From assembly GCA_016630955.3 (NCBI GenBank), contig CM049986.1, positions 2,356,001 through 2,420,000 on the forward strand: a stretch of 64,000 bases of DNA, read 5' to 3'. Origin of the DNA: Didymella arachidicola. Its lineage: Eukaryota > Ascomycota > Dothideomycetes > Pleosporales > Didymellaceae. The position numbers and the translations under genes were made by a program. The notes under the pieces were generated by a model that worked only from the letters and a program-made list of their open reading frames with translations, was not told the origin of the DNA and did not search any database. The stretch's first letter is position 1; each line of letters starts with the position of its first letter. Shown here piece after piece: positions 13,175 to 25,275 of the stretch.

Positions 13175-13233
13175 CTAAGATACCGTAAGTAGTTGTCCTA
13201 AGCTCGGCGGCAGCAGTTGCGAGGGGCACGTAC
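13175..13233 (-). other. probable 5'-UTR intron of rps26
   Basis: On the minus strand a GTACGT donor at 13233 and a CTTAG acceptor at 13175 enclose 59 nt with a TACTTACGG branch-like motif. The interval ends 11 nt before the rps26 ATG. Inferred from splice motifs only. Confidence 0.5.
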
Positions 13234-13790
13234 TGAGAATTGACCTGGTTGTTAGTTCTGGTGTCGAGGTTCGCGGAGCACTGGAGTGGAATATTCGCTA
13301 GCGCCCACACTCGCTGTGGCCCGCGGTTGCTTGGCCGGCACTAGTACACATTGAGCGCTGCAAAGTCACAGCCTCACAACTAGCTATGGCGAACAACATT
13401 ATGTATCTGAGAGCTTTTGCACACTTTCTTGACGCATGGCTGACAGAAGCAGGTCAATAGAGGAAGTCGTTTGAAACGCATTTTGCCTGAGTGGAGTGCT
13501 TCGCAAGGTAGGCCTCTTGCTGTTCACGCCATATTCGCAAGTTGCAAAAAAAGTCGATTGCAAGAGTATAATTATTCCAGACAAGGAAGGCAATCATCCT
13601 TCCTATGTACATGACTTACAATGGAGCAATAGCTCCGGGGCCAGACTGCACGGGTGTTGTGGCCGGATTTGACAGTCGCACGAAAACTATTATATTCATT
13701 AAGTGAAACTACATCGACAACAGGCTACTCTCAAGTTTGCAGCCTATGCTACAATACTTTTACAGGCTGCTTCCAGATTTTTATACGGAT
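13234..13790. other. rps26 promoter / rhomboid 3' flank
   Basis: This 557-bp spacer lies between two minus-strand genes. It should contain the rps26 promoter. I found no clear ORF, repeat or RNA. Confidence 0.45.
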
Positions 13791-14630
13791 TCACAAGCTT
13801 CCCGGGAACCGCAGCCTCCTCAGCTTCAGGAAGTAGTACGCCAAACCGAATCCTAGCCCGCCGAGGTGGCCAGCGTGGGCAGTCCTGGTGTTTCCGCTGT
13901 CCAGATAATAGCCATCGTAGACTGCATAGCCAACAGTTAATAGCCAAAGAGGTACAGGTACCACACCGAATAGCTGAACTTGATTCTTGGGTGTGAAGCA
14001 GGCGACCACCGTGATTGCACCAATTAAAGCGCCAGAGAAGCCCATCGCTCGTTGGTAACTCGGCCGCCCTCTCTCCTCCTTCATTTGCTGCTGGCTCAGC
14101 CAAAACAATGAGCCTGCTATCCCAGAGCCAAACACGATCAACATGAACTGACCGGGCGTGACCGGTAATGTGGCGAGCGCCCCTCCAAGGGAATAGAACG
14201 TAAACATGTTGAATACAACGTGCATCAGTCCGGAATGCGCAAACATGCATGATATCGTCTGCCAGTAACAGCCATTTTTAAAATCCCTCAAGCTCAAGGT
14301 CATGTTTTGATAATATCTCTTGAAGTTCTCCATATGACCTTGCTTCGCCTGTTCCGTTACGTAGAGGCTGTACCCATAGACAGCAACATTGATGCCCACT
14401 AGGCCTTTCAAGAGGAGCATGTTTGCTGCAGTCCGACGCTCATGGCCGAAGCCGTTGGAGTAGGAGCGAGTCTGTTGTGATCTTGAGAGCAGCGACCGGG
14501 GTGACTGTCTGAAGAAATTGGAGGGAAGTGGTCTCTTAGATGTAGCTGTACTGAAGAAGCTGGTGGAGAGTGGTTTTCTCAGGTCCGGACATGCGCGGGC
14601 CATCCCTGTGAGCCGGAGAAGGGACGACAT
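13791..14630 (-). CDS. rhomboid-family intramembrane serine protease, probably mitochondrial
   Basis: Intronless, 279 aa. The first ~60 residues are rich in Arg, Ser and Thr with almost no acidic residues, a mitochondrial presequence pattern. The rhomboid core follows: FAHSGLMHVVFNMF (the HxxxxHxxxN motif of helix 2), then GFSGALIGA holding the catalytic Ser in a GxSG context, then HAGHLGG with the catalytic His near residue 257. About six membrane segments are visible. Rhomboids cut membrane-spanning substrates within the bilayer; mitochondrial members process proteins of the inner membrane. Which of the fungal mitochondrial or Golgi rhomboids this corresponds to cannot be settled by eye. 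It is divergently arranged with dhh1. Confidence 0.88.
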   Translation of the reverse strand: MSSLLRLTGMARACPDLRKPLSTSFFSTATSKRPLPSNFFRQSPRSLLSRSQQTRSYSNGFGHERRTAANMLLLKGLVGINVAVYGYSLYVTEQAKQGHMENFKRYYQNMTLSLRDFKNGCYWQTISCMFAHSGLMHVVFNMFTFYSLGGALATLPVTPGQFMLIVFGSGIAGSLFWLSQQQMKEERGRPSYQRAMGFSGALIGAITVVACFTPKNQVQLFGVVPVPLWLLTVGYAVYDGYYLDSGNTRTAHAGHLGGLGFGLAYYFLKLRRLRFPGSL

Positions 14631-15529
14631 ATTGAAATTCCAATTTGATAGTAGAAATGTGCAGCGTCGAAGGCCTGCACGTGCTTTACGACGACTCCAA
14701 ACCCGCCACTAACAAGGCCCAGGAGCTTCGAAGGTCTATCCGGAAGCTTTGAGTTGTAGGCTCGACGTGATCAACTGTGATCAGAATCAATGCTCGAGCG
14801 AGCGGTTCGTGCTGGATGGATGTCGGCGATGGCGAGATGCACGGGCTGGTAAGAGAGAGCGTAGATCCGTGACGGCTGATACGGATTTGCGAAACAGATA
14901 AAGCAGCGCAGAGATCAAGTTATCGCACGGCTCTTGCGACAGATAGACTGTGCCCAGCTTTATTGTCGTGACCCTGCAGCCGTGGCAAGTGTAGTGAAGG
15001 AAAGAGCCGATGTCAGGAACCAAGCGTGGCCAATCGAGCACGGTCCGAGTGGAGCTCTCCCACATCGTCAGTTCAGCCTGCATAAAGAACCACCCTACCT
15101 CACCGGCCTCACTGCACACTTAACCCGCGCACAAACCTTGCACTATCCACGTACCTCGAGCTCTCGAGCGCTACCCAAATCGCGCTGCGGCTATCTCTTG
15201 CGCGAAACACGTACTCGACTATCACACCGAAGACCCTTCCTTCTCTTGGCTACGGACTGCTACAATCTTCCTGTCGACACTGCTTCTCCGTACGCGTGAC
15301 AGCACGTAGCAAAAAATACACGCCCACTGTAGCTGCCGCAAGTGATTAGGCATTCTTACCATTACCTGTTGAGCCCCACCTGTCTCGACCACCTACCCCA
15401 CGAGCCTTCGAGGACGACCATCCCCACCACTATCGCTCTACAACACTGTCGCTGTATCAACCGCGCCTGATACTTCCCACTATACCCACGCGCTTGAACG
15501 ACCCTCTACATTGGGTTAAATCTCCCACA
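14631..15529. other. divergent promoter region rhomboid / dhh1
   Basis: This is about 900 bp. The last ~350 bp before the dhh1 start are pyrimidine-rich with many CCAC/CTACC tracts, consistent with a long 5' UTR. No RNA gene was recognised. Confidence 0.5.
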
Positions 15530-17172
15530 ATGGCATCACAAATCACGGACCAGCTAGCAGCAACTAAGCTGAATGACCCATCATCAGAGGCTAATTGGAA
15601 GGAGGGGTTGACAGCCCCTGCAAAAGATGCGCGACCACAGACTGAGGTGAGTAGCTACAGCACCATATGTGTCGGAACTTTGTCGCACGCGTACAGAAGC
15701 GGCAACATGCGAACATTGGCAATGTTAGGATCAAGACCTGACTGACGCATCTGTAGGATGTGACTGCGACGAAAGGCCTTGAATTCGAGGATTTCTTTAT
15801 CAAGCGCGAGCTCATGATGGGTATCTTCGAGGCAGGCTTTGAGAAGCCCTCACCTATTCAGGAAGAGACTATCCCCGTTGCTCTGACCGGACGAGACATC
15901 CTTGCGCGAGCGAAGAACGGCACCGGAAAGACTGCAGCCTTCGTCATTCCCACTCTCGAACGCATCAACCCTAAGAACCCGAAGACACAAGCGCTCATTC
16001 TTGTGCCGACTCGAGAATTGGCTCTCCAGACTTCGCAGGTCTGCAAGACCCTGGGAAAGCATTTGGGGATCAATGTCATGGTTAGCACTGGTGGCACAGG
16101 GCTGAAGGATGACATTATTCGATTGAGCGAGCCCGTCCACATCATTGTCGGAACACCTGGCAGAATCTTGGATCTTGCCGGCAAGGGCGTCGCTGATCTC
16201 ACAGCTTGCCAGACATTCGTCATGGACGAAGCTGATAAGCTCTTGTCTCCCGAGTTCACTCCCGTCATCGAGCAACTGCTTGGCTTCCACCCCAAAGACA
16301 GGCAGGTAATGCTCTTTAGTGCGACCTTCCCCATTGTGGTTAAGGACTTCAAGGACAAGCACATGAACTCGCCTTATGAGATCAACTTGATGGACGAGCT
16401 TACCCTTCGCGGCATTACCCAATACTATGCCTTTGTGGAGGAGAAGCAGAAGGTCCATTGCTTGAACACTCTGTTCAACAAACTGCAGATCAACCAGTCG
16501 ATCATCTTCTGTAACTCCACCAACCGCGTCGAGCTGCTAGCTAAGAAGATCACTGAGTTAGGATATTCCTGCTTCTACTCGCACGCTCGCATGCTTCAGC
16601 ACAACCGCAATCGTGTGTTCCACGATTTTAGGAACGGCGTATGCCGAAACCTTGTCTGCTCCGATTTGTTGACGCGCGGTATCGATATCCAGGCTGTCAA
16701 CGTCGTTATCAACTTTGATTTCCCAAAGAACGCTGAGACGTATCTGCACCGCATAGGTCGATCTGGTCGTTTTGGACATCTGGGTCTGGCCATTAATCTG
16801 ATCAACTGGGAAGACAGGTTCAACCTGTACAGGATAGAGCAAGAGCTTGGCACCGAGATCCAGCCCATTCCCTCGGTCATCGAAAAGAACCTCTACGTTT
16901 ACGAGTCCCCCGACACTATCCCTCGCCCCATTTCCAACTCGCAGCCTCGCCCTCAAGGCCAGGAACAGAGGCAGCCTCAGGAGGGTGATGGCAGCATGGC
17001 GCGCGCCGGGGGTCGACAAGGTTACCGCGGCGGCCGAGGCAGCGGGGGACAGTTCCAAGGCCAGCGCCGTGGTCCTTCGCAGGGACAAAACCCGCCTCAG
17101 CAGGTGCAGCAGCGTCAGAACGGTCAAAACCAGCAGCGAAATCACCGGCAACCACCTGCTGGGCCGGCTTAG
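15530..17172 (+). CDS. dhh1: DEAD-box RNA helicase Dhh1 (DDX6 family)
   Basis: Two exons, 15530-15646 and 15757-17172, with a 110-nt intron, give about 510 aa. All helicase motifs are intact: Q motif (KPSPIQEETIP), Walker A AKNGTGKT near residue 94, PTRELAL, TPGRILD, DEAD in FVMDEADKL, SAT, then RNLVCSDLLTRGID and HRIGRSGRFGH. The EFEDFFIKRELMMGIFEAGFEKP lead-in, shown here only in part by position (about 15780-15850), is diagnostic for Dhh1/DDX6. The tail is Gln/Gly/Arg-rich with RGG-like repeats. The protein promotes decapping and translational repression and is a P-body component. Confidence 0.96.
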
Positions 17173-19523
17173 GTGGCTCGAGGAACAGTGCGGTAGGCTG
17201 ACTGCGCAGTTATCGTTGACCCTGACATTTACTTCTCGCCTTTCTGTCACGATTTCCTTTGCACAGGAGCCTGGAGGTTGCATTTGTTCTTTATATGCAC
17301 ATCCCTCGGCGTTGTCTCTTTTTGTTACGATTATGCTCTCACTATCCGACGACTCGATACGGTATACCTGGCCTCTTTTCTCGGGCACAACGGATCGAAT
17401 CATCGGCGCATCTGGAGTTCTCGATTTGGACCGTCTGTACATTATTCCATGGCCTGTCCGAATCTTGCGCGTTTTTGTCGGTTGGCTGGTCTTGCCGACT
17501 TGCAATTTGGGAGGCTTTGTCTCCAAAGACGCTTTTCTTCGACTCTCTTTTCTCCTATCTACAGCACCGGCGGCTTGTGAGGTTTCTCAAAAGTTCGGAC
17601 GCATTTGATAGAGGTGGATCAGCGTATACACCCATCGTTCTTTGTTCGACTATCGTTTACACTCGATATCCACCGGATAATTGTAGTTCCCCAGACGATC
17701 TTTAGCCCCCTGGCCGCCTTCTTGAACTGGTTTTACACTACTCTTGAGGCGACTGCCATACTCAATCTCAGCACCCTAGCAACCAGCTTTATGCTGGTCA
17801 ACAACATACGCCCTCTGGTTCCACTCCCTCCTACTGGCACTACACCCTCAGAGCGCTACTCTTCAGGCTCACTTTCAATGTTGATCATCACCCTGCCATG
17901 ATTTGGCCACGTTGACTTGATCAGTCTGAGCTTCGTATTAGGTTGCATCAGCATAGTCAACTACTCTTGCGTTACCATGTTGGTGCACCAAGCAAGGCTT
18001 GGTAGAATGAAACCCATACCAACTCGTATGGATTATCAATGGAAATATAAAAAAACACAAGGAAAATATTCACGGCTCTGTCCAGATAGCGCGCGACGTG
18101 CTAGAATCAATGTCACTTCACTTTCCTTGACAGTTGCCGAGACTTTTCTTGTGCCGTGAAGTGACATCCATACGTGTTGATCTCTTCCTTGGATGCTACT
18201 ACCATCCCTAATTGAGTACCTGTTAGATGCGCTTCAGGGAACGGCTTTTGATTTTGAGCTCAGTGTTATAACCAAGCTTCTCTGCAATTTCGGAGCTCAT
18301 TTCGATCTGCCTTTTCATGTCTCGCTGGTGTGTTAATCATTTAATCCGCCGAGTGATTGTCCTAGCATGACTCTATTGTGCTCCCGAGACTTGCCTTATT
18401 AATCTTGGCCGAAGCTGCGGTACCCTACGTCGGCTCACGGTTCGTTAACTCAAATTGCCAAAGCCGCCTGGTACCGTGGTGGAGATGGATCGCTTCGACA
18501 GGTTCTCTTGCGACAAGCATTTGCAAAGGGTGTCAAGCGACTGCGCTTGTCATCGTTGTGGGAGCCGCCAGCCCACGATACGAAACTGAAATGAGCTGTC
18601 AGGCAGGGAACGGCCCCGGATGGCTACATCGATCTCACCAGCAGGCCTTGGGCTGATTGTGGGCGAGGGAAGAATGTAGCGATCGGCGGAAGGAACAAGA
18701 CCGGACTGGAGCTTGTTTTGTTCGGCAAGACCGGCTGATCATCTCTCCACATCAAGCGACTCCACGTGTTTGACCAGCAAACATGGTGAGATGATCGCTG
18801 CGCACAGGGTTTCAAGAGGAACATGCAAAGCCATCGAACCCTTGCGGCATGTTCAGGCTGCAGAGCCACATGTGACAGGTGCTCAAGAAGTGGTGGCTGA
18901 ACTGGAGCGCAAACGAAAACGAGCCAGCGTTGGACGTCCCAAGACGCCATAGGCTAAGCGGCAGCAACCGTCGATAGCTAGCACAGGTTTTGAACACCAT
19001 TGTTGGACGCACGATGACGATTGTCACTCGGTGCTTTTCCTCTGTGGTCACAACAGTTGCCAAGGTAGCTCAAGAAGTGTGTTTGGTCTCATGACGTATT
19101 ACTTGGGCATGGTGCTCTGAGGCTGCAGGGTCGATAAGAAAACCTCTTCTGCCACAGCGGAGGGTAGGTCTACGCACAATCTTGAATAGATTCAGAAAAT
19201 CAGCGGGATACGAGTGCATCTGCACGACTCGACTGATCTACGACACCATCTCAATTGGGCCTCCCGCGAACGGCTGCGCCTCTCACCATTTCCGAGGCTG
19301 CCTTCCTTAGTGCGAGACCCACGTCATCAAAGCCACAGCGCAAGCTACCACCGCCGGCAAGACCTCGCATATACCCAGCCTGCCGCCCAGGACCCTTCTC
19401 AATCTCCTGTTCAAGTTGACGAACGAGGCTTTGCGATCTAATACCAGCCTTCCTTCCTATAAATCTTTAGAACTACCCACCCAATCACTCTTGCAAGGAT
19501 TGCCACGGTCTTCAGGGATAAGG
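17173..19523. other. long intergenic region, no gene recognised
   Basis: About 2.35 kb between dhh1 and the Slm-like gene. Overlapping short ORFs at 17200-17900 in several frames look like 3' UTR and chance ORFs. One perfect 11-bp inverted repeat lies at 18111-18166. The final ~250 bp should be the 5' UTR of the next gene. Confidence 0.5.
18111..18166. repeat. 11-bp perfect inverted repeat
   Basis: TGTCACTTCAC at 18111-18121 is repeated as its exact reverse complement at 18156-18166, with a 34-nt loop. It could form a stem in RNA or be a paired binding site. No function can be assigned. Confidence 0.6.
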
Positions 19524-22500
19524 ATGGCGGGCGTTCCCAGCATAGACGATCCCTCACATCTTTCGAGGGGCTACGGCGATGGCTCGTACCTAAACGTTGG
19601 CACGAACGACTTTGCGACAAGCGGTGGTCAGCGTGAGCGTGTGGGCAGGTTTGAGGAGGATTTCGATGCGCGCACCAGGGGGTCATCCGTGATTGAGGGC
19701 GGCGAGTTGCCACAGCGCTCAGCATCCAGGGCCTCCTCAACTCTACGAGATTCCACTCTGAATCAAGGTTCGGCGCCCTCGCGCAGTGGAACTCTGAAGA
19801 AGAAGGGATCGGTTAAAAGGAGTGGCAGTCTGAAGCGCAGCGGAAGCAGGAAGAGCCTGCACGCAGGCAGCATTCGCGGCGTTACGACCGACGACCAGGA
19901 GCATGGTTATGATCGCGAAGACAGCGTGTTCTACACCCCTGTACCAACCAAGGGTTCCCCGACCGACATCTTAGCCGATAGGTTCCAGAGTAAGCGACCG
20001 GTGACATACCCTACGTAACAATGATTGACACTTGACAGCTTGGCGCAAATTTCTCAAGGACCTGATCACCTACTTCCGCGAAGTCTCGTCGTCGTACGAG
20101 CACCGCGCCAAGTCACTGCTCAAGGTATCCAACGTAATCAACAACACCAATGCGCCTGCGTCACTGCTCAGCGGCAACGGCGGCCTGAACGATGCGAACC
20201 GCTTCCTCCGCGACTTCCACAAGCAATCTATCGTCGAGGCAAACAAAGCCAGGGACATTGAGGCAGATGTAATCAACCAGCTCAGTGGGCTTCGTGCGGA
20301 CCTTGCACAAAAGATCAAGGAGATAAAGTCCCTCTCTGGCGACTTCAAGAATAATGTTGAGAAGGAGAAGGAGAACACAAGGAAATGCGTGACTGCGCTT
20401 GAGGAAGCACTCGCTGTGGTCGACTCTGACCCATCCGCAATCGCTGGTAAGGGCGATCCGTACGTTGTGCGTTTGGGTGTTGAGCGCCAGGTCGAACGCC
20501 AGATCGACGAGGAGAACTACTTGCACAGGGTAAGTTGAATTTCTCTGTGCGTAGACATGCTCACTAACGGCGCCAGGCTTACCTTAACCTCGAGAATTCA
20601 GGGCGCGAGCTTGAATCAATCGTTGTGGGTGAGATCCAGAAAGCCTACAATGCTCTTGCAAGCATCCTCAAGCGTGATGCGGACGAGATGTACGCCACAG
20701 TCGAGAAGCTCCGCAGTGGACCTATTGCCATGCCCAGAGACCAAGAATGGGGCCGTTTTGTGCGCAGTGACTCTCACTTTGTTAATCCTGATCTGCCTTT
20801 GCGTAGGTTGGAAGAGATCGAATACCCTGGAAAGCATCATCCAGCTACCACAGAAGTCAGAGCCGGTATGCTCGAGAGGAAAAGCAAATATCTGAAGAGT
20901 TACACACCTGGGTGGTAGGTATTCTTCCATTCCCTTTGGTTGATCAGGCTCACACTCGCAGGTATGTTCTCTCGCCGACCCACATCCACGAGTTCAAATC
21001 CGCCGATCGCATCTATACGCAGCCGCCAGTGATGTCCCTGTACTTGCCCGATCAGAAGCTCGGGTCTCGCTCCCAACCCGGTAGTTCATCTCATAAGTTC
21101 GTGATCAAAGGTCGACAGGCTGGGTCGATGCATCGTGGACACACTTGGGTCTTCCGCGCCGAGACCTATGAGACCATGAACGCCTGGTACGATGATATCC
21201 AGACCCTGACCGAGAAAAGTGGTGAGGAACGTAATGCTTTCGTGCGTCGACACGCCAGCGTTAGGAGTGCCAGTGCAGGCAGCGCACGTTCTGCCAGTTC
21301 CGATGGAGGTTTCGAGGACGACGAAGCAGATGCCGTTCCATACTCCGCAAATCAGTCGATGGTTAGTCAACCCAAGGAGCAACCACCGACTAGACCTTCT
21401 CCAGGTGGGCGATTTCCTTCGGATCTTGCGGTCAACCGTCACTTACAAGAACCTCTCTCACCATCTAGTGGCAGCTCGGACTTCGGACATGATATAACCA
21501 CCGCTTCCGGAGGGCCTCTGCAGCACGAGCACCCCATTTACATTGCGAATACGGCAATTCAACAACCGGTGCAACCATATCAACAGACCCGAGAATCCAC
21601 GTACGGGAGCCCTCAGCCTATGCAGCAACACCATGATCCATCCTACATGAACACTCAGCCCACGCATCAACAACATTACCAAAACGACGTATACTCGGAT
21701 CCATACACTTCCAACTATGGCAATCTGCCGACTCAACCCCAGGACCAGCGCGAGCTAGCCTACGTCAACGCTTACACCGATCAGGCTCAGCCATCTGTTG
21801 CCCAGCCGAAAGGGGGATCTCCGATTGAACGTCGTGACACCAATTACGGGGGGTGGATGGCTCCGGCTGCTGGCGGGGTAGCCACAAGTGCTCTTGCAGG
21901 TGACGACGGTAGGCGTCACCAGAGCAAAGAGGAGGAGCAAGCGCAGCAGCCTCGGAACACAGAGCAGTCTTATCAAACACCTGAAATTGACCAACGCGGT
22001 ATGCCAATAGATGATCAGACTGGCGGAACACAGGCTCAGCCCCAGCACTCTGTCGATGACTTCGTAGGTGGCACTCAAACACAACCTCGCCATGAACACG
22101 CAGCCAATTTGGCTACAGGACCCACAGTTCATCCGGCCACCATCATCGCTCATCAAAGCGAACGACGTTTGGACAGTGGATTGGCCACTCCGAATCCCAC
22201 CAAAAATACCACCTCATCTTTTTTAGGTGAGGCTGAGGCAGTCCCCCCCGCTTCCTCAGGCCAGACTGCGAACGGCGGCGTCATGCCTGTTGAGCTGATC
22301 AACACGGTTGAAAAGCAAGCCTTCCCATTCCCTACTTCCGGCCAGACTGTAAACGGTGGTCCTGTGCCCATGGAGCTGGTTGAAACTGCTGAGAAGCAGG
22401 CGTTCCCTGGCGTTCACCGTACAAACACTGACATCAGTGTGTCCGACCTACACGTGCCTGGTGAATTCCCAAAGATACCAGGAACGCCAGGAACTTCAAA

Positions 22501-22534
22501 CGGAACGTTTCTGAGTTACGTGGATCGTTTCTAA
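19524..22534 (+). CDS. Slm1/Slm2-like F-BAR and PH domain protein
   Basis: Exons 19524-19989, 20039-20529, 20577-20914 and 20962-22534 join in frame to about 955 aa. Introns are 47-49 nt. After a basic Ser-rich N-terminus, a coiled F-BAR-type helical region starts at about residue 156 (WRKFLKDLITYFREVSSSYEH). A PH domain begins near EVRAGMLERKSKYLKSYTPGWYV-type residues and ends at AWYDDIQTLTE; it spans the last two introns. Slm proteins bind PI(4,5)P2 at the plasma membrane and are TORC2 substrates controlling sphingolipids and actin. The C-terminal ~370 residues are Gln/Pro-rich and disordered, and include a 27-residue tandem duplication. The start is the first ATG in frame after the upstream stop. 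Confidence 0.9.
22259..22420 (+). repeat. 81-bp tandem duplication inside the Slm-like gene
   Basis: Two consecutive 27-codon units share GQTxNGG, PxEL and EKQAFP at the same spacing. The units begin with GGCCAGACTG at 22259 and 22340. It is coding and in frame, in the disordered tail. Confidence 0.75.
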
Positions 22535-23705
22535 GTCTGTCTCGTCTTGTTGATGTGTTATGTGTTTATGCGAAACGAGGAGGGAATCTAGGTAGGAGTC
22601 ATCAAGGGGCTCTGTTGGGAACGAGGGTGCACTTAGGCCGCGTCGTGCTTGGCTTCCTCCAGAGTGTGTATTTGCTGCTTTACTTTGCTTGAACTGTCTT
22701 GATACCTGCGCACTAAGCACGAAACCAACCTCCTGTACATTTTAATTGTCTGATTCATCTGAATTGCTGCTCAACGGTGAATGCTACCTGGCCTGTCTGT
22801 GCGCAATCTTGTACAGGCAAGTCACATCCCCTGACGGAAGGTATAGGTTGTGCGCGAAAATTCTACAGCTGCTACTGCTCCACGGCCCTTTTGTTCAGGC
22901 TCCGTCCATGCAAGAGAGAACACATTGATCACATCGATGTTGCCTAGAGTCATTAGTCACAGTGAGAGCCTTCCACTTGGTTCTTCTACTCCTCAGCATG
23001 TCAGTGCATACCTGCCCTGTGTACAAGTAGCTCCGTACTCTTACACAGGTTCTCTGTTGATTCAAGAACCTACTCTTGCCTCGATCGGTGAACGGCCAGT
23101 CCGACAGTACAGATCGATAAACACCACCGTTTCCCACAAAGCGATGGGGCCTTGCAGGTCAAACCTGAAACTCCAGCTGGCGGGTGATCATCAGGCGTCC
23201 GTTGTTGTGACCAGTGCCGACGCCTCGCGGTGTCTAGTTGCCGCAGGTCTTCGGCGGGCACCGTCGGCTCAGATTCAGAAGCCGCTGTGAAGAGACAAAC
23301 GGCAGGATCAGCTAGACTGCGGCGCCTGCATGACAGGGGACAGGTGTCCCATGACGGCGTAGGACGACGTGTCAAACAGACAGCAACCGGGCCTTTGGCA
23401 ACGCCCAGTCCATCTCGTCGGGTGCTCAGCAGCCACCAGCGCGGATCGAAGACCCGTCAGAAGGGACGGTGCAGCCTGATTCGACGCGTGCAAGACACAA
23501 CGCGGTTTGGAGTTGAGCTGTCGGCGCACAAAGGCGGTGAATCGGAAAATGCTGCGGGGTGCTCTGGCCCACTGTCCGCGCTTAGTGTCCCGGTCCCGTC
23601 TCTGAAGGACCCAGGCCAAAGGGGCGTCTTCCCACTCAGCTGGGTCCCTTCTATCTCCTCCTCTATTCCTCCGACGACGCGAATCGCTGATTTCAGTGCA
23701 ACAAC
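22535..23705. other. intergenic region, no gene recognised
   Basis: About 1.17 kb between the Slm-like gene and the methyltransferase. Several overlapping ORFs on both strands near 23230-23775 have no domain and no splice-consistent extension. The right end should hold the methyltransferase promoter. Confidence 0.5.
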
Positions 23706-25275
23706 ATGATGGCACCAGTAATGCGCCGACCACGTCCCCTGTCCGGAGCCACAGATCTCTCGGACGCCACAGCACGCATGAGCACCATCAGCACCTCGGA
23801 CAGGGCTATCGAAGTCGATGTATGCTCACGCCTAAATCGCTCCCCTGCTTGCCCCACGACTCGAGCTCAGCCAACTGACGTTTTCGTATAGCCAGACAAC
23901 CGCTCTCTCAGTTCAGCCGACTTTGAAGCGTACGACCCCCTCTCCTTTCATATCACCGCTCGAGCTTACGTCGATTAGAGAGACCAAAAGTCTAACACCG
24001 TCGTTTCGAGAAGTGCTACACGAATATGGCCGAACCTACAATAAATGGAAGGCTGGAGGTATGCATCTACAGGGAAGCGAACTTCTGGTATTATACTGAT
24101 TGGCGTGCAGCGTATCCATTTCCAAATGACGATGTACTGGTGCATGACCCCAAGTCTGAGATACACGCTGACTCTACACTCAGTCGGAACTCAAACGCTT
24201 GTACTGGCAGCATGAAATTCTCAAAGCTTTATTCAACCGACGCAACTGGTTCGCCCCGATCAACCTCCTACCAAGAAAGTACCCCAAGAGGGTACTTGAC
24301 ATCGGTTGTGGCACCGGCCATTGGTGCAGGGATGTTGGTACGTCACAGCCCTTTGCTGTCTGTTCGTGCGGCTGACAGAGTCTAGCAAAAGAGTTTCCTC
24401 GATCTCGGGTGCGTGTTTCAATATTATTCCCTCCAGGGCTTCTTTTCTGACATTGCCCAAGGTCGAAGGATTTGACATAACCCCTACCAAGGAAACGATG
24501 TATGTATCATTCGCAAAGCGTTAACTTAATCGCTAATTTTCGGCAGGTGGCCGGAAAATTGTCACGTCCACGTTGATGATATCAGAAGTAAAGATTGGTG
24601 GGGGCTCGCCAATGGCTACACCTACGATTACATCCACACTCGCATGTCCTTAGGCATATTCCCCGACTTCCGGGAGATTGTCCAAAAGGGCGTAAACAAC
24701 CTTGCGCCAGGAGGTTGGATGGAATCTCAAGAGCTCTACCCCACAATCTACTGTGACGACGGCACCATGCCGGACCATTGGCCGCTCAAGGAATGGTCCA
24801 AGTTTCAAGACGAAGCCGCTCACGACATATTGGGCACACCCTTGCGCATCGCCAACAAGCTCAAGAGGTGGTACGAGCAAGCTGGTCTTGTCGAAGTTAA
24901 GGAAGAGATTTTCCGGATTCCGATCCTTGAATGGGCGAAAGAACCGCAGCTGAAACTGCTTGGAAAGTGCATGTCTTGGAACATGCAAATGGGCCTGTAT
25001 GGATGGTCTGTCAACTACTTCCACAGAGCTTTTGGTTGGACAGCGGACGAGACGCGTGTCAGGCTAGCAGAAGTGCATAATTGCTTGAACGAGAGGATTG
25101 TACACGCGTATTTCAAAGTGTAAGGGAGCTGATCTTCATGCGTTGTCGTTGCTAATTATGAACAAGCTATGTCGTCTACGGCAGAAAGCCTCGCGAGGGA
25201 GAAGCACCATCGCAAGTTCCGAGACCCGCCGATTGGCCGACCCCGGAGACTGCCTTCAACGATGGAGAGGACTGA
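23706..25275 (+). CDS. LaeA-like SAM-dependent methyltransferase
   Basis: Eight exons join in frame to about 398 aa: 23706-23819, 23896-24058, 24111-24133, 24184-24337, 24386-24408, 24462-24499, 24547-25119 and 25167-25275. Two exons are only 23 nt and one is 38 nt. The hallmark lead-in HEYGRTYNKWKAG plus PFPND precedes ELKRLYWQHEI. Motif I is VLDIGCGTGHW, followed by VEGFDITPTK, then WPENCHVHVDDI, YDYIHTRMSLGIF and LAPGGWMESQE. These are the conserved blocks of the fungal LaeA/Llm methyltransferase family; LaeA itself regulates secondary metabolism, while most paralogues have unknown substrates. No biosynthetic cluster lies next to it. The start may be 23706 or the adjacent ATG at 23709. Confidence 0.87.

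Noticed and set aside
16558..17608. overlapping ORFs of 250-320 codons on both strands over the dhh1 3' end
   Set aside because: They overlap the conserved helicase domain in other frames and show no similarity pattern of their own.
24026..24060. ATG at 24026 as the methyltransferase start
   Set aside because: It is out of frame with the conserved HEYGRTYNKWKAG block, which is read through this site in another frame.
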